A stretch of DNA of 64,000 bases from Komagataeibacter saccharivorans (GCF_003207825.1 NZ_NKTY01000005.1:1-64000), one strand, 5' to 3'. Counted from the first letter of the stretch, positions 36,734 through 46,934 are shown. Program-made: numbers and translations. Notes: generated from the sequence alone by a model not told the origin.

Positions 36734-37063
36734 TTAGCGCGACATCATGTTGATGGACGTGTCATGCATGATGAACATCGTGCCGGCCACAAGGACCAGA
36801 ACCGACAGCACCGTGAATGTAAACGCCATGACGTTCCAGCGCTGCTCGGACGAACCGTTCATGTGCAGGAAGTAGATCAGGTGAACCACGATCTGGACCA
36901 CCGCCAGCAGGGCAATCGCCCCACCGGTGGCGGACGGTGACATCGCATGCGACATCACCAGACCGAAGGCGGCCACCGTCAGGATGACGGCAAGTACGAA
37001 CCCGGTAAGGTAAGATCCTACGCTACCGTGGCCCTCTCCCGAGGATGAAATATGTTCAGCCAT
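36734..37063 (-). CDS. cyoD: Cytochrome bo3-type ubiquinol oxidase subunit IV
   Basis: 109 aa protein with three membrane segments (GSYLTGFVLAVILTVAAFGL; ATGGAIALLAVVQIVVHLIY; and the third starting VMAFTFTVLSVLVLVAGTMF), the size and layout of CyoD, which stabilises the oxidase and its copper site. Its ATG shares a base with the cyoC stop (TGATG). It is the last gene of the cyoABCD operon. Confidence 0.95.
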   Translation of the reverse strand: MAEHISSSGEGHGSVGSYLTGFVLAVILTVAAFGLVMSHAMSPSATGGAIALLAVVQIVVHLIYFLHMNGSSEQRWNVMAFTFTVLSVLVLVAGTMFIMHDTSINMMSR

Positions 37064-37668
37064 CAGAGCACACCCATCAGATAGACAAAGGTGAAGACAC
37101 AGATCCAGACAATGTCCAGGAAGTGCCAGAACAGGCTGAGGCAGGTCAGCTTGCCGATCATGCGCTCGTTCAGCTCGGTCTTGCCAGCCGTCTGGAACAG
37201 CAGGACAGCCATCCACAGCAGGCCGCAGGTAACGTGCAGACCGTGCGTACCCACAAGCGTGAAGAACGCGGACAGGAACGCACTGCGATCCGGGCCGTTG
37301 CCTTCAGCAACCATGTGGGAGAACTCACGGATTTCCATGAACAGGAAGCCCAGCCCCAGCAGGAAGGTCACCCCGAGCCAGGTCCGCATGGTGCTGACCT
37401 TGTTCTCGTGGGCGGCAATCATGCCGAAACCGTAGGTGATGGAGCTGAACAGCAGGATTGCCGTTTCAATGCCAACACCCGAAAGTTCGAACACTTCGTG
37501 GCCGGTCGGACCGCCGGCAAACTGGTCACGCAACACCGCGAACACTGCGAACAGCGTACCGAAGATGATGCAGTCCGTCATCAGATACAGCCAGAACCCG
37601 AACACCACGGGAGATTCGTGGTGTTCATCATGGGCATGGGCTGCATCAGCAGTCATATTTTGCGCCAT
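37063..37668 (-). CDS. cyoC: Ubiquinol oxidase subunit III
   Basis: 201 aa membrane protein with five hydrophobic segments, homologous to heme-copper oxidase subunit III. It has the family sequence GFWLYLMTDCIIFGTLFA and the Glu-containing TLVGTHGLHVTCGLLWM. Start and stop both overlap neighbours by one base (with cyoB and cyoD), so translation is coupled along the operon. It likely supports proton uptake and complex stability. Confidence 0.95.
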   Translation of the reverse strand: MAQNMTADAAHAHDEHHESPVVFGFWLYLMTDCIIFGTLFAVFAVLRDQFAGGPTGHEVFELSGVGIETAILLFSSITYGFGMIAAHENKVSTMRTWLGVTFLLGLGFLFMEIREFSHMVAEGNGPDRSAFLSAFFTLVGTHGLHVTCGLLWMAVLLFQTAGKTELNERMIGKLTCLSLFWHFLDIVWICVFTFVYLMGVL

Positions 37669-39662
37669 TATTCCGCTGCCTGTGCTGCCATAAGGTTATG
37701 GGAGTGCTCCTGCTCGATACGGACCACTTCGGACACCGGCACATAATAGTCGACGTCATTGTTAGCCGAACGTGCGATCACCGTAGCGATGACGCCAATC
37801 AGACCAACAGCCGCCAGCCACCAGATGTACCAGACCGCACCGAAGCCAAGCACGAAGCTGAAGGCACCGATCAGGAAACCGCATGCCGTGTTCTTGGGCA
37901 TGTGGATCGGCTGATAGTTGCCACCGGCCTGACGCGTGTCGATACCGGCTTCCTTGTCATGGGCAAAGGCGTCCAGTTCATGCACTTCCGGCAGGATGGC
38001 GAAGTTGTAGAACGGCGGGGGCGAAGACGTGGACCATTCCAGCGTACGTGCGTTCCAGGGATCGCCCGTCAGGTCGCGGTTTTCGGCCAGGTTGCGGTCA
38101 CGGATCGAAACATAAAGCTGGGTCAGCTGGCAGACGATACCGCCTGCGATCAGAACTGCACCAACTTCAGCGATCAGCAGCCACATGTGCCATTCGGGGT
38201 TGTCATAGTGGTTCATACGACGGGTCATGCCCTCGAAACCAAGGACATACAGCGGCATGAAGGCGAAGTAGAAGCCAACGAACCACAGCCAGAACGCGCG
38301 CTTGCCCCAGGCTTCGTTCAGCTTGAAGCCGAAAGCCTTCGGGAACCAGAAGTTCATGGCGGCAACGTAACCGAAATACACGCCACCGATGATCACGTTA
38401 TGGAAGTGGGCGATAACGAACAGCGAGTTATGCAGCACGAAATCGGAAGCCGGGATAGCCAGCATGACGCCGGTCATACCACCGATGGAGAAGGTGATCA
38501 TGAAGCCGATCACCCAGTACATGGTTGCGTGGAATTCGACGCGACCCTTGTACATCGTGAACAGCCAGTTGAAGATTTTCACCCCGGTCGGAACCGCGAT
38601 GATCATCGTCATGATACCGAAGAACGCATTCACGTTCGGGCCGGCACCCATGGTGAAGAAGTGGTGAACCCACACAACCAGCGACAGAACCATGATGGAA
38701 GCGGTCGCGTAGACCATGGTCTTGTAGCCGAACAGCGGCTTGCGGGAGAAGGTCTGCGTGATTTCGGAGAAGGCGCCGAAGGCAGGCAGAACCAGGATGT
38801 ACACTTCCGGATGGCCCCAGCCCCAGATCACGCTCAGATAGAGCATCTGGTTGCCGCCGCCGTCATTGGTGAAGAAGTGCATGCCCAGGTAACGGTCCAG
38901 ACCAAGCAGGCCCATGGCCACGGTCAGGATCGGGAAGGCAACCATGATCAGCACGGTCGTGCAGAAGATGGTCCAGGTGAACACCGGCATACGCATGTAG
39001 GTCATGCCAGGCGCACGCATCTTCACGATGGTCGCGAAGAAGTTCACACCCGTCAGCAGCGTGCCGACACCGGACAGCTGCACCGCCCAGATGTAGTAGT
39101 CAACACCGACACCGGGGCTGAACTGCTGTTCGGACAGGGGCGGATATGCAAGCCAGCCGCACTGCGAGAACTCACCGATGAACAGGGAGACGTTAACCAG
39201 CAGGAAGCTGATGGTCGTCATCCAGAAGCTCAGCGTGTTCACGAACGGGAAGGCCACGTCACGCGCACCGATCTGCAGCGGCACCACGATGTTCATCAGA
39301 CCCTGCATGAACGCCATGGCCATGAAGAAGATCATGATCGTGCCGTGTGCGGAGAAGATCTGGTCATAGTGGTGCGGCGGCAGGTAGCCGGGGTTACCGG
39401 CATAGGCCAGCGCAAGCTGGGAGCGCATCATGATCGCGTCCGCGAAACCACGGAACAGCGCCACGAGGGCTACAACGATATACATGACACCAATGCGCTT
39501 GTGGTCGACCGAGGTCAGCCATTCACGCCACAGGTAGCCCCATTTACCGTAATAGGTGATGAGACCGACAACGGCGAGGCCAGCAATGGCAGCACCGATG
39601 AACGTCCCAACAAGAATCGGCACATCATACGGGATGGCCGACAATGTTAATTTGCCAAACAT
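37668..39662 (-). CDS. cyoB: Ubiquinol oxidase subunit I (heme-copper)
   Basis: 664 aa catalytic subunit with about 15 membrane segments. It has the histidines for low-spin heme, CuB and the binuclear centre: [33 protein letters not shown] (the HPEVY His-Tyr cross-link region), [11 protein letters not shown], and the C-terminal [12 protein letters not shown]. It oxidises ubiquinol and reduces oxygen while pumping protons. Vinegar bacteria have closely related bo3 and a1 (ba) oxidases, and heme type cannot be told from sequence. Electrons from PQQ alcohol dehydrogenase (adhAB downstream on the plus strand) reach it through ubiquinone. Confidence 0.97.
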   Translation of the reverse strand: MFGKLTLSAIPYDVPILVGTFIGAAIAGLAVVGLITYYGKWGYLWREWLTSVDHKRIGVMYIVVALVALFRGFADAIMMRSQLALAYAGNPGYLPPHHYDQIFSAHGTIMIFFMAMAFMQGLMNIVVPLQIGARDVAFPFVNTLSFWMTTISFLLVNVSLFIGEFSQCGWLAYPPLSEQQFSPGVGVDYYIWAVQLSGVGTLLTGVNFFATIVKMRAPGMTYMRMPVFTWTIFCTTVLIMVAFPILTVAMGLLGLDRYLGMHFFTNDGGGNQMLYLSVIWGWGHPEVYILVLPAFGAFSEITQTFSRKPLFGYKTMVYATASIMVLSLVVWVHHFFTMGAGPNVNAFFGIMTMIIAVPTGVKIFNWLFTMYKGRVEFHATMYWVIGFMITFSIGGMTGVMLAIPASDFVLHNSLFVIAHFHNVIIGGVYFGYVAAMNFWFPKAFGFKLNEAWGKRAFWLWFVGFYFAFMPLYVLGFEGMTRRMNHYDNPEWHMWLLIAEVGAVLIAGGIVCQLTQLYVSIRDRNLAENRDLTGDPWNARTLEWSTSSPPPFYNFAILPEVHELDAFAHDKEAGIDTRQAGGNYQPIHMPKNTACGFLIGAFSFVLGFGAVWYIWWLAAVGLIGVIATVIARSANNDVDYYVPVSEVVRIEQEHSHNLMAAQAAE

Positions 39663-39667
39663 CTGTC

Positions 39668-40594
39668 CTATTCCTTCATGTTCATGTCGGACATCGCGGA
39701 CTGCTGCACGTGCAGCATCTTGCCGGTGCTCTTATCCATGACCATGCCGTTGTTGTACTTGGCAACGATGTCATCGAAGAGACCTGTGTCGACATGCGAG
39801 AAGTATTCAACCGGGTTGGCCTCGCTCGGCGCGGCCAGCTTGGGATAGCTTGCGCTGTCCAGCTGCTCGGAAGAAGCCTTCACCTTCTCGACCCACGCGC
39901 TGTACTGGTCCGCCGGCATTGCCAGCGCACGGAAGCGCATGTCGGAGAAGCCACGACCGCTGAAGTTGGAGGACTCACCCAGGAAGTCACCCGCTTCGTT
40001 GGCAATCAGGTGCAACTGTGTCTGCATGCCGGCCATGGCGTAGATCATCGTACCGAGACGCGGGATGAAGAAAGAATTCATCACGGAATCAGAGGTGATC
40101 CGGAAGTCAACCGGCGTATTCACCGGCATGGCCATCTGGTTTACGGTCGCGATCCCTTCATCCGGATAGATAAAGAGCCATTTCCAGTCCAGTGCCACAA
40201 CATCGACATGAATTGGCTTGACGTTAGCCTCTGCTTCAAGGGGCTTGTACGGGTCAAGCGAATGACAGGTCTGATAGGTCAGCACCGCCAGGAACAGGAT
40301 GATCAGGCTGGGAACGGCCCAGATGATCACCTCGATCTTGTTGGAATGCGACCATTTCGGCAGGTATTCCGCAGCCGTATTGGACTGACGGTAGTGCCAG
40401 GCGAACACCAGTGTCAGGATACAGACCGGCACAACGACCAGCAGCATCGCGAACACCGAAGTCAGGATCAGGCTTTTTTCCTGAAGACCGATCACGCCCT
40501 TGGGGTCAAGTGTATCCCACGTGCAGCCTGCTAACAGCACTGCCGAAGATAAACTCACTAGCTTAGTTAATCTTGGCAAGATTTTTTTCTTCAT
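39668..40594 (-). CDS. cyoA: Ubiquinol oxidase subunit II (lipoprotein)
   Basis: About 308 aa. The N-terminus [20 protein letters not shown] followed by LAGC is a lipoprotein signal with a lipobox cysteine. Two membrane segments follow ([20 protein letters not shown] and [19 protein letters not shown]), then a cupredoxin-like periplasmic domain without CuA ligands, as expected for a quinol oxidase. The ATG at 40594 with a GAGG site is preferred to in-frame ATGs at 40618 and 40648. First gene of the operon, with a long upstream region holding an FNR-like box. Confidence 0.94.
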   Translation of the reverse strand: MKKKILPRLTKLVSLSSAVLLAGCTWDTLDPKGVIGLQEKSLILTSVFAMLLVVVPVCILTLVFAWHYRQSNTAAEYLPKWSHSNKIEVIIWAVPSLIILFLAVLTYQTCHSLDPYKPLEAEANVKPIHVDVVALDWKWLFIYPDEGIATVNQMAMPVNTPVDFRITSDSVMNSFFIPRLGTMIYAMAGMQTQLHLIANEAGDFLGESSNFSGRGFSDMRFRALAMPADQYSAWVEKVKASSEQLDSASYPKLAAPSEANPVEYFSHVDTGLFDDIVAKYNNGMVMDKSTGKMLHVQQSAMSDMNMKE

Positions 40595-41164
40595 CTCACG
40601 CCTCGTTGGTTTCGACATCACCCTGTTTTGCTCACATCCTCGCTTCATCCACGGGCTTAGACAACAACGGTCACGTTATACGCTCGGCAGGGAAAATGCA
40701 TCGCCTTTCCCCCGGCACCCAGCGACATCGCGCCCACGTCGACTTCCGAAAGGGGACAATCGACCCTTTTCCGGTTTGCATCCGTCATGAGTTAGTTGCC
40801 GACCGGCTGACCATGATCTTGATCAATACGGCCCGCCAGACCTTACGTAATTATTACTGTCAGGGCAGATCGGACCATAAATCGCGATGCCGTCCTGTGT
40901 GCTGAAGCGCATGTCCTGTGCCGCTCACCCTTTCATATAGTTTTTCTATTCAAGGGTTATCCGACCGGAATGCCCTTAGAGGCAAGCCTTCACATAATAT
41001 TTCAGAAAATTACAGACGGAAGAATTTATCTAAAAAAAACATTGTTTTACAGGGAATTACGAGCGTGTCATTAACCTCACACTCTCGTCATCTTATAATT
41101 TCCATATCTGAATAAGTCTTATCTTTTTTACCCAAACCGATACCCGGACCCTCTTTCCATGCAA
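40595..41164. other. Gene-free region upstream of cyoA
   Basis: About 570 bases between the cyoA start and the terminator of the BAX-inhibitor gene. I see no convincing gene. It holds an FNR-like site (40813-40826) and a short palindrome, GTAATAATTAC on the minus strand, around 40850. The distal part (about 40920-41130) is markedly AT-rich, with stop codons in most frames. The length suggests complex regulation of the cyo operon; a small RNA gene is possible but nothing specific was recognised. Confidence 0.6.
40813..40826 (-). promoter_or_regulatory. FNR/CRP-type binding site upstream of cyoA
   Basis: The minus strand reads TTGATCAAGATCAT, matching the FNR consensus TTGAT-N4-ATCAA at 9 of 10 fixed positions. 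It lies about 220 bases upstream of the cyoA start in a long intergenic region. FNR-family control of cyo by oxygen is known in other proteobacteria; here it is inferred. Confidence 0.45.
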
Positions 41165-41194
41165 AAAGGGCCGCCGCTTTCGCGACGACCCTTT
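41165..41194 (-). terminator. Intrinsic terminator of the BAX-inhibitor-1 gene
   Basis: On the minus strand the stem AAAGGGTCGTCGC / GCGGCGGCCCTTT with a GAAA loop pairs through G-U wobbles and is followed by a T-run. The plus-strand version would have A-C mismatches, so it is directional. Confidence 0.8.
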
Positions 41195-41244
41195 CCATTT
41201 CATAAACCGTACCTTATCGGTCTGAAAAAGCAGGACTCCTGCCA

Positions 41245-42021
41245 TCAGTCGTTGCTGCTGTTGCGCACACCCATGAACTGAAGCAGGAACTGGAACAGGT
41301 TGATGAAGTTCAGATACAGGTTCAGCGCATCATATACCGACCGCTTCGCAGCCTGATCCGGACCTTCATAATAGGCGAGCTGCTGGTAGGTCGCCTTGAT
41401 CCGCTGGGTATCGAACATGGTCAGACCGACAAACAGCAGCACACCAACGGCGCTATAGACGAAATACAGGCCGGGGCTGTGAAGGAACATGTTCACCACC
41501 CCCGCGATGATGAGGCCGAACAGACCCATCATGAAGAACGAACCGAACCGGCTCAGGTCAGTACGAGTCGTGTAGCCCCAGATCGACATGGTGCAGAATG
41601 TCGCTGCGGTGATGAAGAAAACCCGCGTGACCGAAACGCCGGTGAAAACCAGGAAGATGTTGGACAGGCTTGCCCCCATCACCCCGCAGAACAGCCAGAA
41701 CAGCGTCTGCACGGCCTGAGTGGACAGCCGGTTCACACCGAACGACATGACCATGACGAAACCAAGCGGCGCAATCATGGCCAGCATGGCCAGACCGGTC
41801 GGCTTGATCGCCATACCCATCGGGGTTGGCACATGCTGGAAGAACAGGGCCTGCAGGCTGGTATTGGCGATCAGGTACGCAACCAGTCCCGTCAGGACCA
41901 GACCTGATGCCATCCAGTTATAGACTCGCAGCATATAGGCCCGAAGGCCCATATCCACGGAACCTGCGGCGCTATCAGCGGCGGGGCGGATGAAACTCCG
42001 CGAATCAGGGCCAAAAGCCAT
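41245..42021 (-). CDS. BAX inhibitor-1 / YccA family membrane protein
   Basis: About 258 aa with seven membrane segments and the family C-terminus (YSAVGVLLFVGLTMFDTQRI followed by KATYQQLAYYEG and NLYLNFINLFQFLLQFMG). Members are pH-sensitive calcium-leak channels or modulators of membrane proteases such as FtsH (YccA). The ATG at 42021 with a GGAGGAAGG site is chosen over an upstream Met. It is monocistronic with its own terminator and divergent from thpR. Confidence 0.9.
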   Translation of the reverse strand: MAFGPDSRSFIRPAADSAAGSVDMGLRAYMLRVYNWMASGLVLTGLVAYLIANTSLQALFFQHVPTPMGMAIKPTGLAMLAMIAPLGFVMVMSFGVNRLSTQAVQTLFWLFCGVMGASLSNIFLVFTGVSVTRVFFITAATFCTMSIWGYTTRTDLSRFGSFFMMGLFGLIIAGVVNMFLHSPGLYFVYSAVGVLLFVGLTMFDTQRIKATYQQLAYYEGPDQAAKRSVYDALNLYLNFINLFQFLLQFMGVRNSSND

Positions 42022-42216
42022 TGTGTTTCCTTCCTCCACGTCGTTGACCGACGTGCCTCTACCCCAATGTGGGAACATGGTAGAACACGTTCAAGAACCT
42101 GGGCGTGTCCAATACATTACAATACGGCAACACATACGCCGCCGCTCCGGGCCTATATATACTGTACATGTCAAAATGCGGCATATGCCGTTTTCATTCT
42201 GCCCAACAGGTTCTCT

Positions 42217-42795
42217 ATGCGTCTTTTCATTGGTCTGGAACTTCCCTCTGCCGTGGCGCACACCCTTGGTGAATTGCGGGGCAGCCTGCCGGATGTGGCG
42301 TGGTACCCGCCGGAATCCTATCACCTGACACTGCATTTCGTGGGCGAGGTTACGCACGGGCACTTTCTGGAGGAAATGCATCATGCCCTTTCCGCCATCC
42401 GTGCTGCCCCACCTTCCTTGATCCTGACGGTGCCCGGCCTGTTCGAACCAGCAACACGACAGGGGCCGGATACCCTGTGGATGGGCTGTGCGCCTGACCC
42501 CGCCCTTGTCCACCTGCAAAACAGGATACGCGCAACGATGACGCACCTCCCCTCCCCTTTCGGCAGGGCAGGTTCGGGTCAGTCAGGGGCGGCAAGGCCC
42601 ATCCGGCGCTTTGTTCCCCATATCTCGCTGGGACAGATGCGCCATCCAGACCCGGTACGTCGGCAACGATGGCTCGTTACACCCCCGCCCGCCTGCGACG
42701 CACAGAGCATCGGTCATTTCACGCTGTTCCGCTCCCTGAGGCATGGAGACATGCCCTTCTACGAGCCGCTGGAGCATTATCCCCTGCATCCCTGA
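42217..42795 (+). CDS. thpR: RNA 2',3'-cyclic phosphodiesterase (2H family)
   Basis: 192 aa 2H phosphoesterase with the two signature tetrapeptides HLTLHFVGE and HISLGQMR. It begins MRLFIGLELPSAVAHTLGEL, as is typical for ThpR/LigT. It opens 2',3'-cyclic phosphates at RNA ends in the cytoplasm. The ATG at 42217 matches the family N-terminus; the open frame extends 50 codons upstream without similarity. It stands alone between the BAX-inhibitor gene and the AT-rich leader of adhA. Confidence 0.88.
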   Translation: MRLFIGLELPSAVAHTLGELRGSLPDVAWYPPESYHLTLHFVGEVTHGHFLEEMHHALSAIRAAPPSLILTVPGLFEPATRQGPDTLWMGCAPDPALVHLQNRIRATMTHLPSPFGRAGSGQSGAARPIRRFVPHISLGQMRHPDPVRRQRWLVTPPPACDAQSIGHFTLFRSLRHGDMPFYEPLEHYPLHP

Positions 42796-43256
42796 TTCTT
42801 GCGCGGGAACGTCATGCAGCGGGAAAAATCAGGAGTCTCGGGAACTATCCAGTTATTCGTATTGTGGATAATAAAAATATATTCCGTACCATTCTTTGTG
42901 GACGCCCTATCGAAACGAGAACAACCCGTTTTTCATTTTTTCCCGGAATATCAAGAAAGTTTACGAATATCCCTGAAAAATCCAGTTATCTGTTTCATTG
43001 CTTATCTGATAGCATATTCACGTTTTAGTGATCTCGAACACTAAAATGTCAGGAGACGGGCGGCACAGCCTCAGTATATTCGGGTGAAACAGACTACCTG
43101 CTTTTCTCCTGCCCGAAGCCGGTTCCTGTCTGTCAGTCAAGGAAGCCTGTTCTGCCTGCTTTCCAGACCGATACAGTCAGAAAACCTGCCCCGGCAGAAA
43201 GTTGCAGCGGCGGCGTCCTGAATTCGAAACCGTTAGTTTTTCTGAGGACATCACAT
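42796..43256. other. Gene-free region upstream of adhA
   Basis: A 461-base stretch between thpR and adhA. The part at about 42840-43040 is strongly AT-rich compared with the surrounding genes. One open frame (42799-43044) shows no family features and has no credible ribosome site, so it is not called. The region close to adhA has a TGAGGA ribosome site 10 bases before the ATG. It most likely holds the promoter and regulatory sites of the highly expressed alcohol dehydrogenase genes; no specific operator was recognised. Confidence 0.6.
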
Positions 43257-45476
43257 ATGATTTCTGCCGTTTTCGGAAAAAGACGTTCTCTGAGCAGAAC
43301 GCTTACAGCCGGAACGATATGTGCGGCTCTCATCTCCGGCTATGCCACCATGGCATCGGCGGATGAGGGACAGGGCGCCACAGGGGAAGCGATCATCCAT
43401 GCTGATGATCACCCCGGCAACTGGATGACCTATGGCCGCACCTATTCTGAACAGCGTTACAGCCCGCTGGATCAGATCAACCGTTCCAATGTCGGTAACC
43501 TGAAGCTGGCCTGGTATCTGGATCTCGATACCAACCGTGGCCAGGAAGGCACGCCCCTGGTTGTTGATGGCGTCATGTATGCCACCACCAACTGGAGCAT
43601 GATGAAAGCCGTCGACGCTGCAACCGGCAAACTGCTGTGGTCCTATGACCCGCGCGTGCCCGGCAACATCGCTGACAAGGGCTGCTGTGACACGGTCAAC
43701 CGTGGTGCGGCCTACTGGAATGGCAAGGTCTATTTCGGCACGTTCGATGGCCGCCTGATCGCCCTTGATGCCAAGACCGGCAAGCTGGTCTGGAGCGTCA
43801 ACACCATTCCGCCCGAAGCCGAACTGGGCAAGCAGCGTTCCTACACCGTTGACGGCGCGCCGCGCGTCGCCAAGGGCCGCGTGATCATCGGTAACGGTGG
43901 TTCCGAATTTGGTGCCCGTGGCTTTGTCACCGCGTTCGACGCGGAAACAGGCAAGGTTGACTGGCGCTTCTTCACGGTTCCGAACCCCAAGAACGAACCG
44001 GACCATGCTGCATCCGACAGCGTGCTGATGAACAAGGCCTACCAGACCTGGAGCCCGACCGGCGCCTGGACCCGTCAGGGCGGCGGCGGCACGGTGTGGG
44101 ATTCCATCGTGTATGACCCCGTGACCGACCTGGTCTATCTGGGTGTCGGCAACGGTTCGCCGTGGAACTACAAGTACCGTTCCGAAGGCAAGGGCGACAA
44201 CCTGTTCCTGGGCAGCATCGTCGCGCTGAAGCCGGAAACCGGCGAATACGTCTGGCATTTCCAGGAAACGCCGATGGATCAGTGGGACTTCACCTCGGTC
44301 CAGCAGATCATGACGCTTGACCTGCCGATCAATGGTGAGACCCGCCACGTCATCGTTCATGCGCCGAAGAACGGCTTCTTCTACATCATCGATGCGAAGA
44401 CCGGCGAGTTCATCTCGGGCAAGAACTATGTTTACGTGAACTGGGCCAGCGGCCTCGATCCGAAGACGGGTCGTCCGATCTACAACCCCGACGCGCTCTA
44501 CACGCTTACGGGCAAGGACTGGTACGGCATTCCGGGTGACCTTGGCGGCCATAACTTCGCGGCCATGGCGTTCAGCCCCAAGACCGGGCTGGTCTACATC
44601 CCCGCGCAGCAGGTTCCGTTCCTGTACACCAACCAGGTCGGCGGGTTCACCCCGCATCCGGATAGCTGGAACCTTGGTCTGGACATGAACAAGGTCGGTA
44701 TCCCCGACTCCCCGGAAGCCAAGCAGGCCTTCGTTAAGGACCTGAAGGGTTACATCCTGGCATGGGATCCGCAGAAGCAGCAGGAAGCCTGGCGCGTGGA
44801 CCACAAGGGTCCGTGGAACGGCGGTATCCTGGCGACTGGCGGCGACCTGCTGTTCCAGGGCCTGGCGAACGGTGAATTCCACGCCTATGACGCGACGAAC
44901 GGTTCCGACCTGTTCCACTTCGCGGCTGACAGCGGCATCATCGCACCGCCCGTGACCTACCTTGCCAAGGGCAAGCAGTATGTTGCGGTTGAAGTGGGCT
45001 GGGGCGGCATCTATCCGTTCTTCCTTGGTGGCCTGGCCCGTACCAGCGGCTGGACCGTCAACCACTCGCGCATCATTGCCTTCTCGCTCGACGGCAAGTC
45101 CGGTCCTCTGCCCAAGCAGAACGACGAAGGCTTCCTGCCCGTCAAGCCGCCGGCACAGTTTGATGCGGCCCGCACGGATAACGGCTACTTCCAGTTCCAG
45201 ACCTATTGCGCCGCCTGCCATGGCGACAATGCGGAAGGTGCTGGCGTGCTGCCTGACCTGCGCTGGTCCGGCTCCATCCGCCACCAGGATGCGTTCTACA
45301 ATGTTGTCGGTCGTGGCGCGCTTACCGCCTATGGCATGGATCGCTTCGACAGCAGCATGAATCCGAACGAGATTGAAGATATCCGTCAGTTCCTGATCAA
45401 GCGTGCGAACGAGACCTATCAGAGGGAAGTTGATGCCCGGAAGAATGCTGCCGGTATTCCCGAGCAGCTGCCATAA
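43257..45476 (+). CDS. adhA: PQQ-dependent alcohol dehydrogenase, subunit I (quinohemoprotein)
   Basis: 739 aa periplasmic quinohemoprotein that oxidises ethanol to acetaldehyde. It has a signal peptide (residues 1-35, cleavage near ASA/DEG) and an eight-bladed PQQ propeller with repeated Trp-docking motifs such as DAATGKLLWSYDPR and DAKTGKLVWSVNT. The vicinal disulfide that contacts PQQ is in ADKGCCDTVNRG. The C-terminal cytochrome c domain carries CAACHGD. Subunit II follows 36 bases downstream; the third small subunit (AdhS) is normally encoded elsewhere and is not here. It passes electrons via AdhB to ubiquinone and so to the cyo oxidase. Confidence 0.97.
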   Translation: MISAVFGKRRSLSRTLTAGTICAALISGYATMASADEGQGATGEAIIHADDHPGNWMTYGRTYSEQRYSPLDQINRSNVGNLKLAWYLDLDTNRGQEGTPLVVDGVMYATTNWSMMKAVDAATGKLLWSYDPRVPGNIADKGCCDTVNRGAAYWNGKVYFGTFDGRLIALDAKTGKLVWSVNTIPPEAELGKQRSYTVDGAPRVAKGRVIIGNGGSEFGARGFVTAFDAETGKVDWRFFTVPNPKNEPDHAASDSVLMNKAYQTWSPTGAWTRQGGGGTVWDSIVYDPVTDLVYLGVGNGSPWNYKYRSEGKGDNLFLGSIVALKPETGEYVWHFQETPMDQWDFTSVQQIMTLDLPINGETRHVIVHAPKNGFFYIIDAKTGEFISGKNYVYVNWASGLDPKTGRPIYNPDALYTLTGKDWYGIPGDLGGHNFAAMAFSPKTGLVYIPAQQVPFLYTNQVGGFTPHPDSWNLGLDMNKVGIPDSPEAKQAFVKDLKGYILAWDPQKQQEAWRVDHKGPWNGGILATGGDLLFQGLANGEFHAYDATNGSDLFHFAADSGIIAPPVTYLAKGKQYVAVEVGWGGIYPFFLGGLARTSGWTVNHSRIIAFSLDGKSGPLPKQNDEGFLPVKPPAQFDAARTDNGYFQFQTYCAACHGDNAEGAGVLPDLRWSGSIRHQDAFYNVVGRGALTAYGMDRFDSSMNPNEIEDIRQFLIKRANETYQREVDARKNAAGIPEQLP

Positions 45477-45512
45477 TCCCGGTTTTGACAATTTTTCGCA
45501 TCAACGCGACGC

Positions 45513-46934
45513 ATGATGGTGAACATAATGATCAACAGGCTTAAGGTGACATTCAGCGCGGCAGCGTTTAGTCTGCTGGCAGGGACGGCATTGGCTCAGA
45601 CGCCCAATGCCGACTCCGCGCTAGTCGAGAAAGGGGCGTATGTCGCGCGACTGGGTGACTGCGTAGCATGTCATACCGCTCTCCACGGTCAGGCCTATGC
45701 AGGTGGGCTTGAAATCAAGAGCCCGATCGGCACGATTTACTCCACGAACATTACCCCGGACCCGACCTACGGTATCGGCCGCTACACCTTCGAAGAATTC
45801 GACGAAGCTGTGCGCCACGGTATCCGCAAGGACGGCTCCACCCTGTATCCGGCCATGCCGTATCCCGCCTTCTCGCGTATGACGAAGGAAGACATGCAGG
45901 CGCTGTATGCGTACTTCATGCATGGGGTGAAGCCGGCGGCGCAGCCTAACAAGCAGCCGGACATTTCCTGGCCGATGTCGATGCGCTGGCCGCTGGGCAT
46001 CTGGCGCATGATGTTCTCGCCCTCGCCCAAGGACTACACCCCTGCACCCGGCACGGATGCCGATATTGCCCGTGGTGATTACCTTGTGACGGGTCCGGGA
46101 CATTGCGGCGCGTGCCATACACCGCGCGGCTTCGCCATGCAGGAAAAGGCTCTGGATGCGTCCGGCGGGCCTGACTTCCTGGCCGGTGGCGCACCGATCG
46201 ACAACTGGGTCGCACCCAGCCTGCGTAACGACCCGGTCGTGGGTCTGGGCCGCTGGTCCGAGGATGATATCTACACCTTCCTCAAGTCCGGGCGTATCGA
46301 CCACTCCGCCGTGTTCGGTGGCATGGGCGATGTGGTGGCATGGAGCACCCAGTACTTCACCGATGACGATCTGCACGCCATCGCGAAGTACCTGAAGAGC
46401 CTGCCGCCGGTTCCGCCGTCGCAGGGCAACTACACATACGACCCGTCCACCGCGAACATGCTGGCTTCGGGTAACACCGCCAGCGTTCCGGGCGCCGATA
46501 CGTATGTGAAGGAATGCGCCATCTGTCACCGTAACGACGGTGGTGGTGTGGCCCGCATGTTCCCGCCGCTGGCTGGCAACCCGGTCGTCGTGACCGAGAA
46601 CCCGACCTCGCTGGTGAACGTGATCGCACATGGTGGCGTGCTGCCGCCGAGCAACTGGGCGCCGTCCGCGGTGGCCATGCCGGGTTACAGCAAGTCGCTG
46701 TCCGCACAGCAGATTGCTGATGTGGTCAACTTCATCCGCACAAGCTGGGGCAACAAGGCGCCGGGCACCGTTACCGCCGCCGACGTGACCAAGCTGCGTG
46801 ACACGGGTGCGCCGGTTTCCAGCTCGGGCTGGAACAGCATGAGCAGTGGCTGGTCGGTCTTCCTGCCGCAGCCTTATGGCGCAGGCTGGACCTTCGCACC
46901 GCAGACGCATACCGGTCAGGACGCCGCGCAGTAA
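45513..46934 (+). CDS. adhB: Alcohol dehydrogenase cytochrome c subunit II (triheme)
   Basis: 473 aa triheme cytochrome c of the PQQ-ADH complex. The three heme sites are GDCVACHTA, HCGACHTPRG and KECAICHRNDGG, each with methionine ligands downstream. A signal peptide ends at ALA/QTPNAD. Two start options exist: ATG at 45513 and the in-frame ATG at 45528 (MINRLKVTFSAAAFSLLAGT), the latter giving a more usual signal peptide. The C-terminus is Ser/Trp/Gly-rich and thought to hold the membrane-attachment region in this family. It transfers electrons to ubiquinone and sits in an operon with adhA. Confidence 0.96.
   Translation: MMVNIMINRLKVTFSAAAFSLLAGTALAQTPNADSALVEKGAYVARLGDCVACHTALHGQAYAGGLEIKSPIGTIYSTNITPDPTYGIGRYTFEEFDEAVRHGIRKDGSTLYPAMPYPAFSRMTKEDMQALYAYFMHGVKPAAQPNKQPDISWPMSMRWPLGIWRMMFSPSPKDYTPAPGTDADIARGDYLVTGPGHCGACHTPRGFAMQEKALDASGGPDFLAGGAPIDNWVAPSLRNDPVVGLGRWSEDDIYTFLKSGRIDHSAVFGGMGDVVAWSTQYFTDDDLHAIAKYLKSLPPVPPSQGNYTYDPSTANMLASGNTASVPGADTYVKECAICHRNDGGGVARMFPPLAGNPVVVTENPTSLVNVIAHGGVLPPSNWAPSAVAMPGYSKSLSAQQIADVVNFIRTSWGNKAPGTVTAADVTKLRDTGAPVSSSGWNSMSSGWSVFLPQPYGAGWTFAPQTHTGQDAAQ

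Noticed and set aside
37698..39650. Long open frame antisense to cyoB (about 650 codons)
   Set aside because: Rich in His, Gln, Asp and Arg with no hydrophobic pattern or motifs; cyoB on the other strand is certain.
42799..43044. Small hydrophobic open frame in the AT-rich region before adhA
   Set aside because: No convincing ribosome site, no family features, and a composition that follows the AT-rich background.
43251..45491. Very long open frame antisense to adhA (about 746 codons)
   Set aside because: Adh subunit I on the plus strand is unmistakable; the antisense frame is a by-product of high GC at third codon positions and has no family motifs.
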